The notes under the pieces: model-generated
The model's input: only the letters and a program-made list of their open reading frames with translations
The model's database searches: none
What the model was told of the DNA's origin: nothing
Origin: Variovorax sp. Root473
GTDB taxonomy: Bacteria > Pseudomonadota > Gammaproteobacteria > Burkholderiales > Burkholderiaceae_C
Assembly: GCF_001426505.1 (NCBI RefSeq)
Contig: NZ_LMEV01000017.1
Span: forward strand, 2,927 to 39,103
DNA: 36,177 nucleotides
Reading direction: 5' to 3'
Part shown: piece after piece, positions 24,995 to 32,662 of the stretch
How positions within the stretch are numbered: position 1 is the stretch's first letter
How the letters are laid out: each line of letters begins with the position of its first letter
Made by a program: the position numbers and the translations under genes

Positions 24995-25023
24995 TTGACC
25001 GACCGTTCGGTTGATTTTAGGAT
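24995..25023 (+). promoter_or_regulatory. Candidate paaY promoter with embedded operator
   Basis: TTGACC at 24995-25000 and TAGGAT at 25018-25023 are 17 bp apart, a good sigma-70 spacing for rightward transcription of paaY (start about 65 bp downstream). The inverted repeat ACCGA-CCGT-TCGGT at 24998-25011 lies inside the promoter, so a bound repressor would block it. No equally clear leftward promoter for paaG was found in the same interval. Confidence 0.55.
24998..25011. promoter_or_regulatory. Inverted repeat, probable PaaR (TetR-type) operator
   Basis: ACCGA-CCGT-TCGGT is a 14-bp near-perfect inverted repeat between the divergent paaG and paaY genes. TetR-family PaaR repressors of Gram-negative bacteria bind comparable GC-centred palindromes in front of paa operons and are released by phenylacetyl-CoA. 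The TetR gene at 25770 is the obvious candidate protein. No second copy was seen before that TetR gene or in other gaps of the cluster. Confidence 0.6.
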
Positions 25024-25095
25024 CGACCTCGATTCCGGCACAAGCGGGGTGCATTCAGGGCAAACCCTGAGACTCGCAAAAAACAAGGAGACCGA

Positions 25096-25698
25096 ATGCC
25101 CAGCTATTCCATCGACGGCGTGATTCCTGTCGTCGACCCGAGCGCCTACGTGCATCCCACGGCCGTGCTGATCGGCGACGTGATCGTCGGCCCGCACTGT
25201 TATGTGGGGCCCTGCGCCAGCCTGCGCGGCGACTTCGGCCGCATCGTGCTGCAGGAGGGCTCGAACGTGCAGGACCACTGCTGCATCCACGGCTTTCCCG
25301 ACAACGACACGGTGGTGGAGGTCAATGGCCACATCGGCCACGGCGCGATCCTGCACAGCTGCATCGTGCGGCGCGACGCGCTCGTCGGCATGAATGCCGT
25401 GGTGATGGACGAGGCCGAGGTGGGCGAGCAAGCCATCGTCGCGGCCTGCGCCTTTGTGCCCGCCGGCATGAAGGTGCCCGCGCGTTCGCTCGCGGCGGGC
25501 ATCCCGGCCAAGGTACGGCGCGAGCTCAGCGACGCAGAGATTGCCTGGAAGCTCGAGGGCACGCACACCTACCAGGCGCTGACGGTGCGCAGCCTGGCCA
25601 GCCTGCACGAGGTGGCGCCCCTGGCCGAGGTCGAAAAAGACCGGCCGCGCCTGCCGGTCACCGACGTGAAATCCCTGATCGCGACCCGCCGCGGGTAG
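25096..25698 (+). CDS. paaY: PaaY-type hexapeptide-repeat thioesterase
   Basis: This 200-residue left-handed beta-helix protein of the gamma-carbonic anhydrase-like family has hexapeptide repeats from about residue 15 to 140. Metal-type histidines H65, H82 and H87 have the spacing known for this family. The C-terminal helix ends with [19 protein letters not shown], typical of PaaY. PaaY hydrolyses blocked CoA thioesters that arise in the phenylacetate pathway. AAGGAG lies 5 bases before ATG 25096. It is divergent from paaG and 71 bp upstream of the TetR gene, so the two probably share the regulated promoter. Confidence 0.93.
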   Translation: MPSYSIDGVIPVVDPSAYVHPTAVLIGDVIVGPHCYVGPCASLRGDFGRIVLQEGSNVQDHCCIHGFPDNDTVVEVNGHIGHGAILHSCIVRRDALVGMNAVVMDEAEVGEQAIVAACAFVPAGMKVPARSLAAGIPAKVRRELSDAEIAWKLEGTHTYQALTVRSLASLHEVAPLAEVEKDRPRLPVTDVKSLIATRRG

Positions 25699-25769
25699 CC
25701 CTGCGGCTTCATGCAAGATCGAGCCTGCTGCACGCCAGCAACCGACAGACAACCCAGGAAGAAGACCCG

Positions 25770-26405
25770 ATGCCGCGTGGAAGATCCGCCACCTACGACG
25801 ATCAGCGCGAACTGATCCTTGCGCAGGCCGCCCAGCTGTTCGCCCGCCGTGGCTACCCCGCGACCTCGATGAACCAGGTCGCCGAGGCCTGCAACCTCTC
25901 GAAGGCCACGCTCTACCACTACTACAAGGACAAGAGCAGCCTGCTCATCAGCATCGCCCAGACGCACGTCTCGAAGCTGGCGGCGCTGGTGGCCGAGGAA
26001 GAGGCCCAGCCGTCCACCGACGAAGAACGCCTGCGCCGCTTCATCTATCGCATCGTCGAGGAGTACGCCGGCGCGCAGGACGCGCACCGCGTGCTGACCG
26101 ACGACGTGCGCTTTCTCGAAGAGGAAGACCGCGAGCGCGTGCTCGACCAGGAGCGTGCCGTGGTCGCGGGCTTTGCGCGCGCCGTGTCGGCACTGCGCCC
26201 CGGCGCGCCGAGCGACGAGCTCGCCAAGCCGCTGACCATGCTGCTGTTCGGCATGATCAACTGGATGTTCACCTGGATGAAGCCCGGCGGCCGGCTCGAC
26301 CACGCAGCCATTGCGCCGATCGTGGCCGACCTGTTCCTGGGCGGCGTGGGGGCGGTGAAGCTGCCGCCTGCTGCACCCTCGCAGAGCGCTAAAGAATCCG
26401 GTTGA
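25770..26405 (+). CDS. paaR: TetR-family regulator, PaaR-like
   Basis: This 211-residue regulator has the TetR DNA-binding domain at about residues 12-60 (LFARRGYPATSMNQVAEACNLSKATLYHYYKDKSSLL). An all-helical ligand domain follows. The position next to paaY and the inverted repeat upstream of paaG/paaY make it the likely phenylacetyl-CoA-responsive repressor of the whole run. The symbol is by context. GAAGAA-type ribosome site precedes the ATG. The last 17 bases overlap the convergent VWA gene. Confidence 0.85.
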   Translation: MPRGRSATYDDQRELILAQAAQLFARRGYPATSMNQVAEACNLSKATLYHYYKDKSSLLISIAQTHVSKLAALVAEEEAQPSTDEERLRRFIYRIVEEYAGAQDAHRVLTDDVRFLEEEDRERVLDQERAVVAGFARAVSALRPGAPSDELAKPLTMLLFGMINWMFTWMKPGGRLDHAAIAPIVADLFLGGVGAVKLPPAAPSQSAKESG

Positions 26406-27426
26406 ACCAGAGCAGCGACAGCCCCGCCGACAGCAGGGTGAGCACCGCGGCGGCCAGCGCGAACAGCGCCGACACCTCGGTCTCCTTCTTCTCGACGGTG
26501 AGCTTGGAGCTCAGCGTTTCGTAGACTTTCTTCAGGTCGCTCGCGGTACCGGCGTAGAAGTATTCGGCGCTGGTCTTGTTGGCGATGGCCTTGAGCGTGT
26601 CTTCGTCCAGCCGCACGCGCATCGACCAGCCTTCGAAGCCGATGGTCTCGCCGTCGACCGTGCCCACGCCCACCGTGTAGATGCGCACGCCGCGGTCGGC
26701 CGCGGCCTTGGCGGCATCGAGCGGGTCGACGCCCGTGGTGCGCTGGCCGTCGGTCAGCATGATCACCGCGGCCGAAGTGAACGAGCCGGGTGCCACGGGC
26801 GTGAACTCCTTGAGCTGTTTTTCGTTCTGGTCGATCGGAATGCCGCGCTGGCGGCTCGGCGCACTGAATTGCGAGATGTCGATGCCCGCGTCGGGAAACA
26901 GCGTGGCCAGCGACACCACGATGGCATTGCCCGTGGCCGTGGCGCGCTGCAGCTGGAAGCTGTCGATGGCCGTGACGAGGTCGTCGTGGTTGGTGGTGGG
27001 CAGCTGCGCCACCTGCGCGCTGCCCGCAAACGCGACGATGCCCACCTTCACGTGGCGCGGCAGGTCCTTGATGAAGCTCTTGGCCGCCTCCTGCGCCGCC
27101 ACGAGGCGGTTGGGCTGCACGTCGGCCGCGCGCATGCTGCCCGACACGTCCATCGCCAGGATGATGGTCTGCTGGTTCGACGGCAGCACCACCACGGCCA
27201 TCGGCCGGGCCGCAGCCACGAGCATCGCCGCCATGGCCACCAGGAACAGCAGCGGCGGAATGTGGCGCCGCAGGCTCTGGCCCGGGCCCATGGCCTCGCG
27301 CACGATCGACAGGCTGGCGTAGCGCACCGCCATCTTCTTCTTGCGGCGGATCAGCCAGACATACAGCAGCACCAGCAGCGGCAAGGCCGCCAGCAGCCAG
27401 AGGAATTGAGGCCAGAGGAATGTCAT
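26389..27426 (-). CDS. VWA-domain membrane protein (BatA/BatB-like)
   Basis: This 345-residue protein has membrane helices at about residues 4-26 and 57-75. A von Willebrand A domain (about 85-300) follows, with a complete MIDAS site: DVSGS (D93, S95, S97), a Thr in the TATGNAI region and Asp in MLTDGQRTTG. A last helix lies near 318-342. This is the BatA/BatB layout, with the VWA domain in the periplasm. Related proteins work with MoxR ATPases in stress tolerance and in assembly of membrane or exported complexes. It overlaps the DUF58 gene by 4 bases. A second VWA gene and BatD/BatE, usual in Bat operons, are absent. Confidence 0.93.
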   Translation of the reverse strand: MTFLWPQFLWLLAALPLLVLLYVWLIRRKKKMAVRYASLSIVREAMGPGQSLRRHIPPLLFLVAMAAMLVAAARPMAVVVLPSNQQTIILAMDVSGSMRAADVQPNRLVAAQEAAKSFIKDLPRHVKVGIVAFAGSAQVAQLPTTNHDDLVTAIDSFQLQRATATGNAIVVSLATLFPDAGIDISQFSAPSRQRGIPIDQNEKQLKEFTPVAPGSFTSAAVIMLTDGQRTTGVDPLDAAKAAADRGVRIYTVGVGTVDGETIGFEGWSMRVRLDEDTLKAIANKTSAEYFYAGTASDLKKVYETLSSKLTVEKKETEVSALFALAAAVLTLLSAGLSLLWFNRIL

Positions 27427-28418
27427 GCCGCCACCATCGCCTTCCCGCCACGCGCTGCAACCCCGCGAACCCGGCGCTTGCGCAGGTCGGCGAATCGCAC
27501 GATGGCTTCGACCAGGTCGTCGCTGGTCGAGAGTTCGAGGGCGTCGACGCCGGCCCGGGCCAGCGTGTCGCGCAGCGTGGTTTCGCGCTCGGCGGCCAGC
27601 CGCGCGAAGCGTTGGCGGAACCCCGCGTCATGGGTGTCGACCCACAGCTGCTCGCCGGTCTCGGCGTCGCGCAGCGGCACCAGGCCGAGGTCGGGCAGCT
27701 CGAGTTCGAGCGGATCGAACAGGCGCACGGCAATCACTTCGTGCCGCTGCACCAGCTGGCCCAGCGGCCGCTCCCAGCCGGGCTCGCTGAGAAAGTCGGA
27801 CACCACGAACACGGTGGAGCGGCGCGGCATCAGCGAGGCGGCGGAGGCCAGCAGGTCCGACAGCCGCGTCATGCCTTTCTGCGTGGGTGCAGCCTCGGCC
27901 TGGTTCGCGCGCTTCTCCATTGCGTGCAACAGGTGCAACACATGGCGCCGTCCGGTGCGCGGCGGAATCACGGCCTCGAGGTCGCGGCCGTAGACCAGCG
28001 CGCCGACGCGGTTGCCGTGCCGCGTGAGCAGCCGCGCGAGCACGCCGACGAAGCCGGCCGAGATCTCGCGCTTGGCCTTCAGGCCCGAGCCGAAGTCGAC
28101 CGAGCGGCTCAGGTCGAGCACGAACCAGGCGGACATCTCGCGATCTTCGGTGAACACGCGCACGTGCGGCGTCTGCAGCCGCGCGGTGACGTTCCAGTCG
28201 ATGTGGCGCACGTCGTCGTGGTGCTGGTACTCGCGCAGGTCGGCCAGGTCGAGGCCGCTGCCGCGCATCAGCGTGCGGTAGTCGCCCTGCAGCAGGCCGT
28301 CGAGGCGGCGGATCACGGTCCATTCGAGCCGGCGCAGCGCGCGTTCGGCCCCGCCGGCTTGGAGCGCGAGCCGGTCGTCGTTCGCGGCCTCGGGAGCCTT
28401 ACGCCACCAGCTTTTCAT
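27423..28418 (-). CDS. DUF58-domain protein
   Basis: This 331-residue cytoplasmic protein carries the DUF58 signature: GSGLDLADLREYQHHDDVRHIDWNVTARLQ, split over residues 55-85, then VRVFTEDREMSAWFVLDLSRSVDFGS, which starts a VWA-like fold. DUF58 proteins almost always accompany MoxR ATPases, as here, and are thought to link the ATPase to its VWA target. The start overlaps the MoxR gene by 20 bases and the end overlaps the VWA gene by 4, so the three form one translational unit. Confidence 0.93.
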   Translation of the reverse strand: MKSWWRKAPEAANDDRLALQAGGAERALRRLEWTVIRRLDGLLQGDYRTLMRGSGLDLADLREYQHHDDVRHIDWNVTARLQTPHVRVFTEDREMSAWFVLDLSRSVDFGSGLKAKREISAGFVGVLARLLTRHGNRVGALVYGRDLEAVIPPRTGRRHVLHLLHAMEKRANQAEAAPTQKGMTRLSDLLASAASLMPRRSTVFVVSDFLSEPGWERPLGQLVQRHEVIAVRLFDPLELELPDLGLVPLRDAETGEQLWVDTHDAGFRQRFARLAAERETTLRDTLARAGVDALELSTSDDLVEAIVRFADLRKRRVRGVAARGGKAMVAA

Positions 28419-29424
28419 GTTCGAGTGGTTTGGGAGGGGCGGGGACGGCCTTCATGATCTTCTCGATCAGCCCGTCGGGCGTGAGCCCTTCGGACAGGCC
28501 TTCGTAGGACAGCGTCACGCGGTGGCGCAGCACGTCGGGCACCAGCGCGCTCATGTCTTCGGGCAGCGCGTAGCTGCGGCCGCGCAGCAGCGCCAGGGCG
28601 CGCGCGCCTTCGGTGAGGCTGATGCTCGCGCGCGGGCTGGCGCCGAAGGTGATGAAGCGGCGCAGGTCTTTCAGGCCGTGCTTCTCGGGCGTGCGCGTGG
28701 CCGACACCAGCTTCACGGCGTACTGGATCAGCGAGGGGTCGACGTACACGCGCCGCGCCTCGGCCTGCAGCTCGGCCAGCTGTTCGGTGGTGGCGACCGG
28801 CGTGGCCGAGACGGCCGGGCCGATCACGCGCTGCACGATCACGAACTCTTCTTCATCGGTCGGGTAGTCGACCATCACCTTCATCATGAAGCGATCGACC
28901 TGCGCCTCGGGCAGCGGGTAGGTGCCCTCGGTCTCGATGGGGTTCTGCGTGGCCATCACGAGAAAGGGGCGCGGCACCTTGTGCGTCTCGCCGGCGATGG
29001 TGACCTGGCGCTCCTGCATCACCTCGAGCAGCGCGCTCTGCACCTTGGCCGGCGCGCGGTTGATTTCGTCGGCCAGCAGCAGGTTGGCGAACACCGGGCC
29101 CAGCGAGGTGCTGAACTCGCCCGTCTTCTGGTTGTAGATGCGCGTGCCCACCAGGTCGGCCGGCACGAGGTCGGGCGTGAACTGGATGCGCTTGAACTGG
29201 CCGCGCACGGTGTCGGCCAGCGTCTTGATGGTGAGCGTCTTGGCCAGTCCGGGCACGCCCTCGACCAGCAGGTGTCCGCCCGCGAGCATCGCGACCATCA
29301 CGCGCTCGAGAAAGCGGTCCTGGCCCACGACCACGCGCTTCACCTCATAGAGGATCTGCTCCATCAGCTCGGCGGTGGCGGGAGCCGTGGAAAAGGTCGA
29401 GGAGATCGGGTTTTCTGTGCTCAT
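28399..29424 (-). CDS. MoxR-family AAA+ ATPase
   Basis: This 341-residue ATPase has Walker A EGVPGLAKT (residues 55-63) with the Ala-for-Gly variation normal in MoxR proteins. Other motifs are Walker B LLLADEINRAP (D119, E120), sensor 1 MATQNPIE and a C-terminal lid domain with SPRASISLTEGARALALLRGR. MoxR ATPases act as chaperones that help insert cofactors or assemble partners containing VWA domains. The partner here is encoded two genes downstream. The ATG at 29424 is 20 bp after the protease gene stop, suggesting that all four belong to one leftward operon. Confidence 0.95.
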   Translation of the reverse strand: MSTENPISSTFSTAPATAELMEQILYEVKRVVVGQDRFLERVMVAMLAGGHLLVEGVPGLAKTLTIKTLADTVRGQFKRIQFTPDLVPADLVGTRIYNQKTGEFSTSLGPVFANLLLADEINRAPAKVQSALLEVMQERQVTIAGETHKVPRPFLVMATQNPIETEGTYPLPEAQVDRFMMKVMVDYPTDEEEFVIVQRVIGPAVSATPVATTEQLAELQAEARRVYVDPSLIQYAVKLVSATRTPEKHGLKDLRRFITFGASPRASISLTEGARALALLRGRSYALPEDMSALVPDVLRHRVTLSYEGLSEGLTPDGLIEKIMKAVPAPPKPLEHEKLVA

Positions 29425-29444
29425 GCGAAGGGCTTTCGAGGAAA

Positions 29445-30449
29445 TCAGAAAGGCGGCGAGCCGGCTGCGGAGGCAGCGTTCTCGATCGGCACCGCGAAGC
29501 CGATGCCGATGAAGGTGCGCTGCTGCGTCGGGTTGAGGATGGCGGTGACGATGCCGAGCACCTCGCCGTCCATGTTGATGAGCGGTCCGCCCGAGTTGCC
29601 GGGGTTGGCGGCGGCGTCGAACTGGATCAGGTTGCCCAGCTCCTGCTTGCCCTCGGGCGAACGGAAGGAGCGCTTCAGGCCCGACACCACGCCCGCCGAC
29701 ACCGACGGCCCGATGCCGAACGGAAAGCCCACGGCGGCGACCTGGTCGCCGGAGCGCAGGTCGGCGGTCGAGCGCATCACGGCGGGAATCAGGTCATCGG
29801 GAATCTTCTGCGCCTGCAGCACCGCAAGGTCGTTCTCGGGCTGCACGCCGGTGATGACGGCGGTGGCTTCGAGGCCGTCGGAGAAGGTGACCTTGATCTT
29901 CTCGGCGCCAGCGACCACGTGCAGGTTGGTGAGGATCACGCCCTTGTCGACGATCACCACGCCCGTGCCCACGCCGCGCTCGACCTCGCCGGGCGCGGCA
30001 CCGTCGAGCGGCGCCTCGGGCGGCTTGCCCTTGGCCATGTTGCGGCCGCGCTTCTGGGTCCTGGCTTCGGGCGTGGCCTTCTCGGGGCCGTAGCCGACCA
30101 CGCGCACCACGGAGGGCCGCACGATGTCGGCCGCCTTGGCGGCGGGCGAGGGCAGGGTGTTGGTCTGCAGCGTGCGCAGGACGGCAGCGTCGATGTCTTT
30201 CTGCGTGAGCGCCTTGGCGCCGTGGCGCGGTGCCCAGTAGGCGCCGCCGGCGGTGATGGCGATGCAGCTGACGGTGAGCAGGGCAAAGGCGCGGCGCCCG
30301 GGTTGCCAGTGCGCGCGCACCGGCGGTGGTGTGGCTTGCACGGCATCGGCCCCGGCCACAGCCTCGGCATCCGCCGGCGACCCGGCCGCCGGTTCTGCGG
30401 CCGGTGGCAGCGTGCGGGGCGAGCGGCTGTAGAAAGCGGGCCTGCGCAT
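29445..30449 (-). CDS. Membrane-anchored trypsin-like serine protease (DegP/HtrA-like, no PDZ)
   Basis: This 334-residue protein has an Ala/Pro-rich cytoplasmic head (1 to about 50), one transmembrane helix (about 53-73) and a periplasmic S1C-type protease domain. The catalytic triad is intact: H177 in TNLHVVAG, D207 in ENDLAVLQ and S286 in GNSGGPL. There is no C-terminal PDZ domain, unlike DegP or DegS, and residues 125-155 form a Lys/Arg/Pro-rich insert. GGAGG precedes ATG 30449. The gene leads the MoxR-DUF58-VWA set. Envelope protein quality control is the family role; the link to MoxR is inference. Confidence 0.92.
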   Translation of the reverse strand: MRRPAFYSRSPRTLPPAAEPAAGSPADAEAVAGADAVQATPPPVRAHWQPGRRAFALLTVSCIAITAGGAYWAPRHGAKALTQKDIDAAVLRTLQTNTLPSPAAKAADIVRPSVVRVVGYGPEKATPEARTQKRGRNMAKGKPPEAPLDGAAPGEVERGVGTGVVIVDKGVILTNLHVVAGAEKIKVTFSDGLEATAVITGVQPENDLAVLQAQKIPDDLIPAVMRSTADLRSGDQVAAVGFPFGIGPSVSAGVVSGLKRSFRSPEGKQELGNLIQFDAAANPGNSGGPLINMDGEVLGIVTAILNPTQQRTFIGIGFAVPIENAASAAGSPPF

Positions 30450-30537
30450 CGGAGCACCTCCGGCAAAAAAGACGCGTGAAGGAGTTCACAGTAGCACGCT
30501 TTCCGCGCCTGTGCATCCCTTCGGGCATCATTGTGCG

Positions 30538-31398
30538 ATGGCTGCATTTGTCGATACCCACTGTCACCTCGATGCGCCCGAATTCGGTGCGGAGATGCCG
30601 GCGATCCGCGCCCGCGCCGCCGAGCGGGGCGTGGTGCTGTGCGTCATTCCCGCCGTGGCCGCCTTCAATTTCGCCACCGTGCGCGAACTCGCCCACAGGC
30701 AGGGCGACGCCTACGCACTGGGCATCCACCCGCTGCGCACGGGCGACGCGAGCGACGCCGACCTGCAGACGCTCGACGCCGAACTGCACGCACGCCGCGA
30801 CGACCCGCGCCTGGTGGCGGTCGGCGAGATCGGGCTCGACTACTTCGTCGAAGGCCTGGACCCCGACAAACAGGAACGCTTCTTTCACACTCAGTTGCAA
30901 CTGGCACGCAAGCATGGACTGCCGGTGCTCCTCCATGTGCGGCGCTCGGTCGACAAGGTCCTCAAGCATTTGCGCCAGACCGCGGGCGCGCGGCCATGGC
31001 ATGGCATCGCGCACGCGTTCAATGGCAGTGAACAGCAGGCCAACGCCTGCATCGAACTCGGGCTCAAGCTGGGCTTCGGCGGCGCCGTGACCTTCGAGCG
31101 CGCGCTGCAACTGCGCCGCCTTGCATCCACGCTGCCGATGGACGCGTTGGTCATGGAAACCGACGCACCCGACATCCAGCCGCACTGGCTCTACCGCACG
31201 CAGGCGCAGCGCGATGCGGGCGAAGCGCAGGGCCGCAACGAACCCGGCGAGCTGCCGCGCATCGCCGAAGTGGTGGCGCAGTTGCGCGGCATCGACACCG
31301 CGTCGCTGGCCGGAAACACCACCCGCAATGCGGTCGCGGCGCTGCCGAAGCTCCAAAGTCTGCTGAACGTGTCGGAGGGGTGTCTGCCCGCTGCGTAG
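30538..31398 (+). CDS. TatD-family metal-dependent hydrolase
   Basis: This 286-residue TIM-barrel hydrolase has all TatD metal-site segments: DTHCHLD (H8, H10), GEIGLDYF (E97), LLHVRRSVD (H133), HAFNGS (H159) and METDAPDIQPHW (D209). TatD proteins are Mg-dependent DNases (3'-5' exonuclease activity) of the cytoplasm involved in DNA repair and quality control. ATG at 30538 is chosen because MAAFVDTHCH is the normal N-terminus; an upstream ATG at 30511 would add nine unlikely residues. It is divergent from the serine protease gene with 88 bp between. Confidence 0.93.
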   Translation: MAAFVDTHCHLDAPEFGAEMPAIRARAAERGVVLCVIPAVAAFNFATVRELAHRQGDAYALGIHPLRTGDASDADLQTLDAELHARRDDPRLVAVGEIGLDYFVEGLDPDKQERFFHTQLQLARKHGLPVLLHVRRSVDKVLKHLRQTAGARPWHGIAHAFNGSEQQANACIELGLKLGFGGAVTFERALQLRRLASTLPMDALVMETDAPDIQPHWLYRTQAQRDAGEAQGRNEPGELPRIAEVVAQLRGIDTASLAGNTTRNAVAALPKLQSLLNVSEGCLPAA

Positions 31399-31529
31399 GT
31401 CAAGTTCCCGAGTTGCGCCAGCGCAGGCCATCGGGCCATTTTTGCTGTCATCCTTGAAGTTCGAAGTGGCGTTGGTTGCTCAGTGGCACTGTCGTCACTC
31501 CGCTAGTTCACTCAAAAAAGGAGTCTTTC

Positions 31530-32015
31530 ATGACCACATCTTTTGTTCGCACCCTGCCCGTCGCGCTGGCCCTGGCGCTGGCCTCCATCGGTGTGTCGGC
31601 CGTCGCGCAGACCACCGCGGCCGAGCCCACGACCACCGAGAAGGTGAAGGAAGCCGGCAAGGACGCCGTCGACGCGACCGCACGCGGCACCGAGAAGGCC
31701 TGGGACGCCACCAAGAGCACCACCAAGAAGGCCGTGAACGCCACCGAGAACGGCGCCGAGAAGGCCTGGGATGCCACCAAGAGCGGCACCAAGAAGGCAG
31801 CCAACGCCACCGAGCGCGGCACCAAGAAGGCCTGGAACGCAACGAAGAAAACGACCAAGAAGGCGACCAACGCCACCAAGAACGTGGCCGCCAAGACGGG
31901 CGACGCTGTTGAGAATGCCGGCCACAAGACGGCCGACGGCATGCGCAGCACCGGCAAGGCGATCGGCGAGAAGGTGCCGGGCACGGCCGAGCACGACGCC
32001 GCGAAGAAGCCGTAA
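31530..32015 (+). CDS. Secreted LEA-like lysine/alanine/threonine repeat protein
   Basis: This 161-residue protein starts with a signal peptide (MTTSFVRTLPVALALALASI, cleaved near residue 25 after AVA). The mature part is almost entirely built from an 11-residue motif used in pairs: G-T/A-E/K-K-A-W-D/N-A-T-K-x, then x-T-K-K-A-x-N-A-T-E/K-x. Three full 22-residue units lie at about residues 53-118 and a decayed fourth follows. Composition is Lys/Ala/Thr-rich with no Cys. Amphipathic 11-mer repeats of this kind resemble group 3 LEA proteins. AAAAGGAG precedes the ATG and a strong terminator follows, so it is a single-gene unit. The function is unknown; periplasmic desiccation or envelope protection is possible. 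Confidence 0.85.
   Translation: MTTSFVRTLPVALALALASIGVSAVAQTTAAEPTTTEKVKEAGKDAVDATARGTEKAWDATKSTTKKAVNATENGAEKAWDATKSGTKKAANATERGTKKAWNATKKTTKKATNATKNVAAKTGDAVENAGHKTADGMRSTGKAIGEKVPGTAEHDAAKKP
31689..31886 (+). repeat. In-gene 66-bp tandem repeats
   Basis: About three tandem 66-bp units encode the 22-residue repeats of the LEA-like protein. The phrase GAGAAGGCCTGGGA(C/T)GCCACC occurs twice and a diverged copy AAGAAGGCCTGGAACGCAACG once. DNA identity is high between units one and two, suggesting recent duplication. Boundaries are approximate. Confidence 0.7.
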
Positions 32016-32052
32016 ATTCACGCGCCGGGCTTGGGCCCGTGCTTGAAGAAAG

Positions 32053-32074
32053 AACCCGCCTCGGCGGGTTTTTT
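32053..32074 (+). terminator. Rho-independent terminator
   Basis: The stem AACCCGCC / GGCGGGTT (32053-32060 and 32063-32070) is followed by a T run to 32074. It lies 38 bp after the LEA-like gene and ends 46 bp before the glycosylase gene. It is the clearest intrinsic terminator in the window. Confidence 0.9.
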
Positions 32075-32119
32075 CATGGGCGTTCATGCACGCCGTGCGG
32101 CAATGCCAAGATACCGCCC

Positions 32120-32662
32120 ATGAAACCAACCGCCGCCCCGTCCTCGACCGTTGCTGGCGCCACTGCCGGCTCGGTGCTGACCGGCCTTGCGCCCCTTGTC
32201 TCGTCGAACACGCGTGTGCTCATTCTCGGCAGCTTCCCGGGCGTCAAGTCGCTCGCGCAGCAGCAGTACTATGCGCATCCCCAAAATCAGTTCTGGAAGA
32301 TCTTGCAAGCCCTCTGGCCCGACCCTGCGCTTCCAGGCGCCGACAGCTACCGCGCGCGCTGCGCATGGCTGCTCGATCGCGGCCTCGGCGTGTGGGACGT
32401 GTATGGCGCCTGCGAGCGCGAGGGCAGCCTCGACACGGCGATCCGCTCGCCCGTGGTGAACGATATCGCCGGACTGCAACTGCCCAAGCTCGCGGCCATC
32501 GCCCACAACGGCGGCGAGAGTTTCAAGCACGCACGCCACACGCGCACCCTCGGGGTGCCGGTTTATTCATTGCCGTCCACCAGCCCCGCCAACGCGTCAT
32601 GGTCCTTCGAGCGCAAGCTCGCGGCCTGGCGCGAGGTCTTCGTCGCTCACCACCTTCTCTGA
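32120..32662 (+). CDS. Hypoxanthine-DNA (deoxyinosine) glycosylase, UDG superfamily family 6
   Basis: This 180-residue protein has the hypoxanthine-DNA glycosylase pattern: LILGSFPGVKSLAQQQYYAHPQ in two parts (GSFPG at 37-41; HPQNQFWK with N56), AHNGGESF, and the late motif LPSTSPANASW. The family excises deoxyinosine, the product of adenine deamination, from DNA. ATG at 32120 gives a 25-residue leader before the fold; the frame is open upstream only through the terminator. Its TGA overlaps the ATG of the next gene by one base. TatD nearby is another DNA-directed enzyme, but a terminator separates them. Confidence 0.92.
   Translation: MKPTAAPSSTVAGATAGSVLTGLAPLVSSNTRVLILGSFPGVKSLAQQQYYAHPQNQFWKILQALWPDPALPGADSYRARCAWLLDRGLGVWDVYGACEREGSLDTAIRSPVVNDIAGLQLPKLAAIAHNGGESFKHARHTRTLGVPVYSLPSTSPANASWSFERKLAAWREVFVAHHLL

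Noticed and set aside
24962..25030. Leftward promoter for paaG
   Set aside because: The best -10-like TAGTGT has no acceptable -35 partner at 16-18 bp; no site is claimed.
31530..32015. Histone H1-like cytoplasmic DNA-binding protein
   Set aside because: The Lys/Ala-rich composition is similar, but a clear signal peptide and regular 11-residue amphipathic repeats with Trp and acidic residues argue for an exported LEA-like protein.
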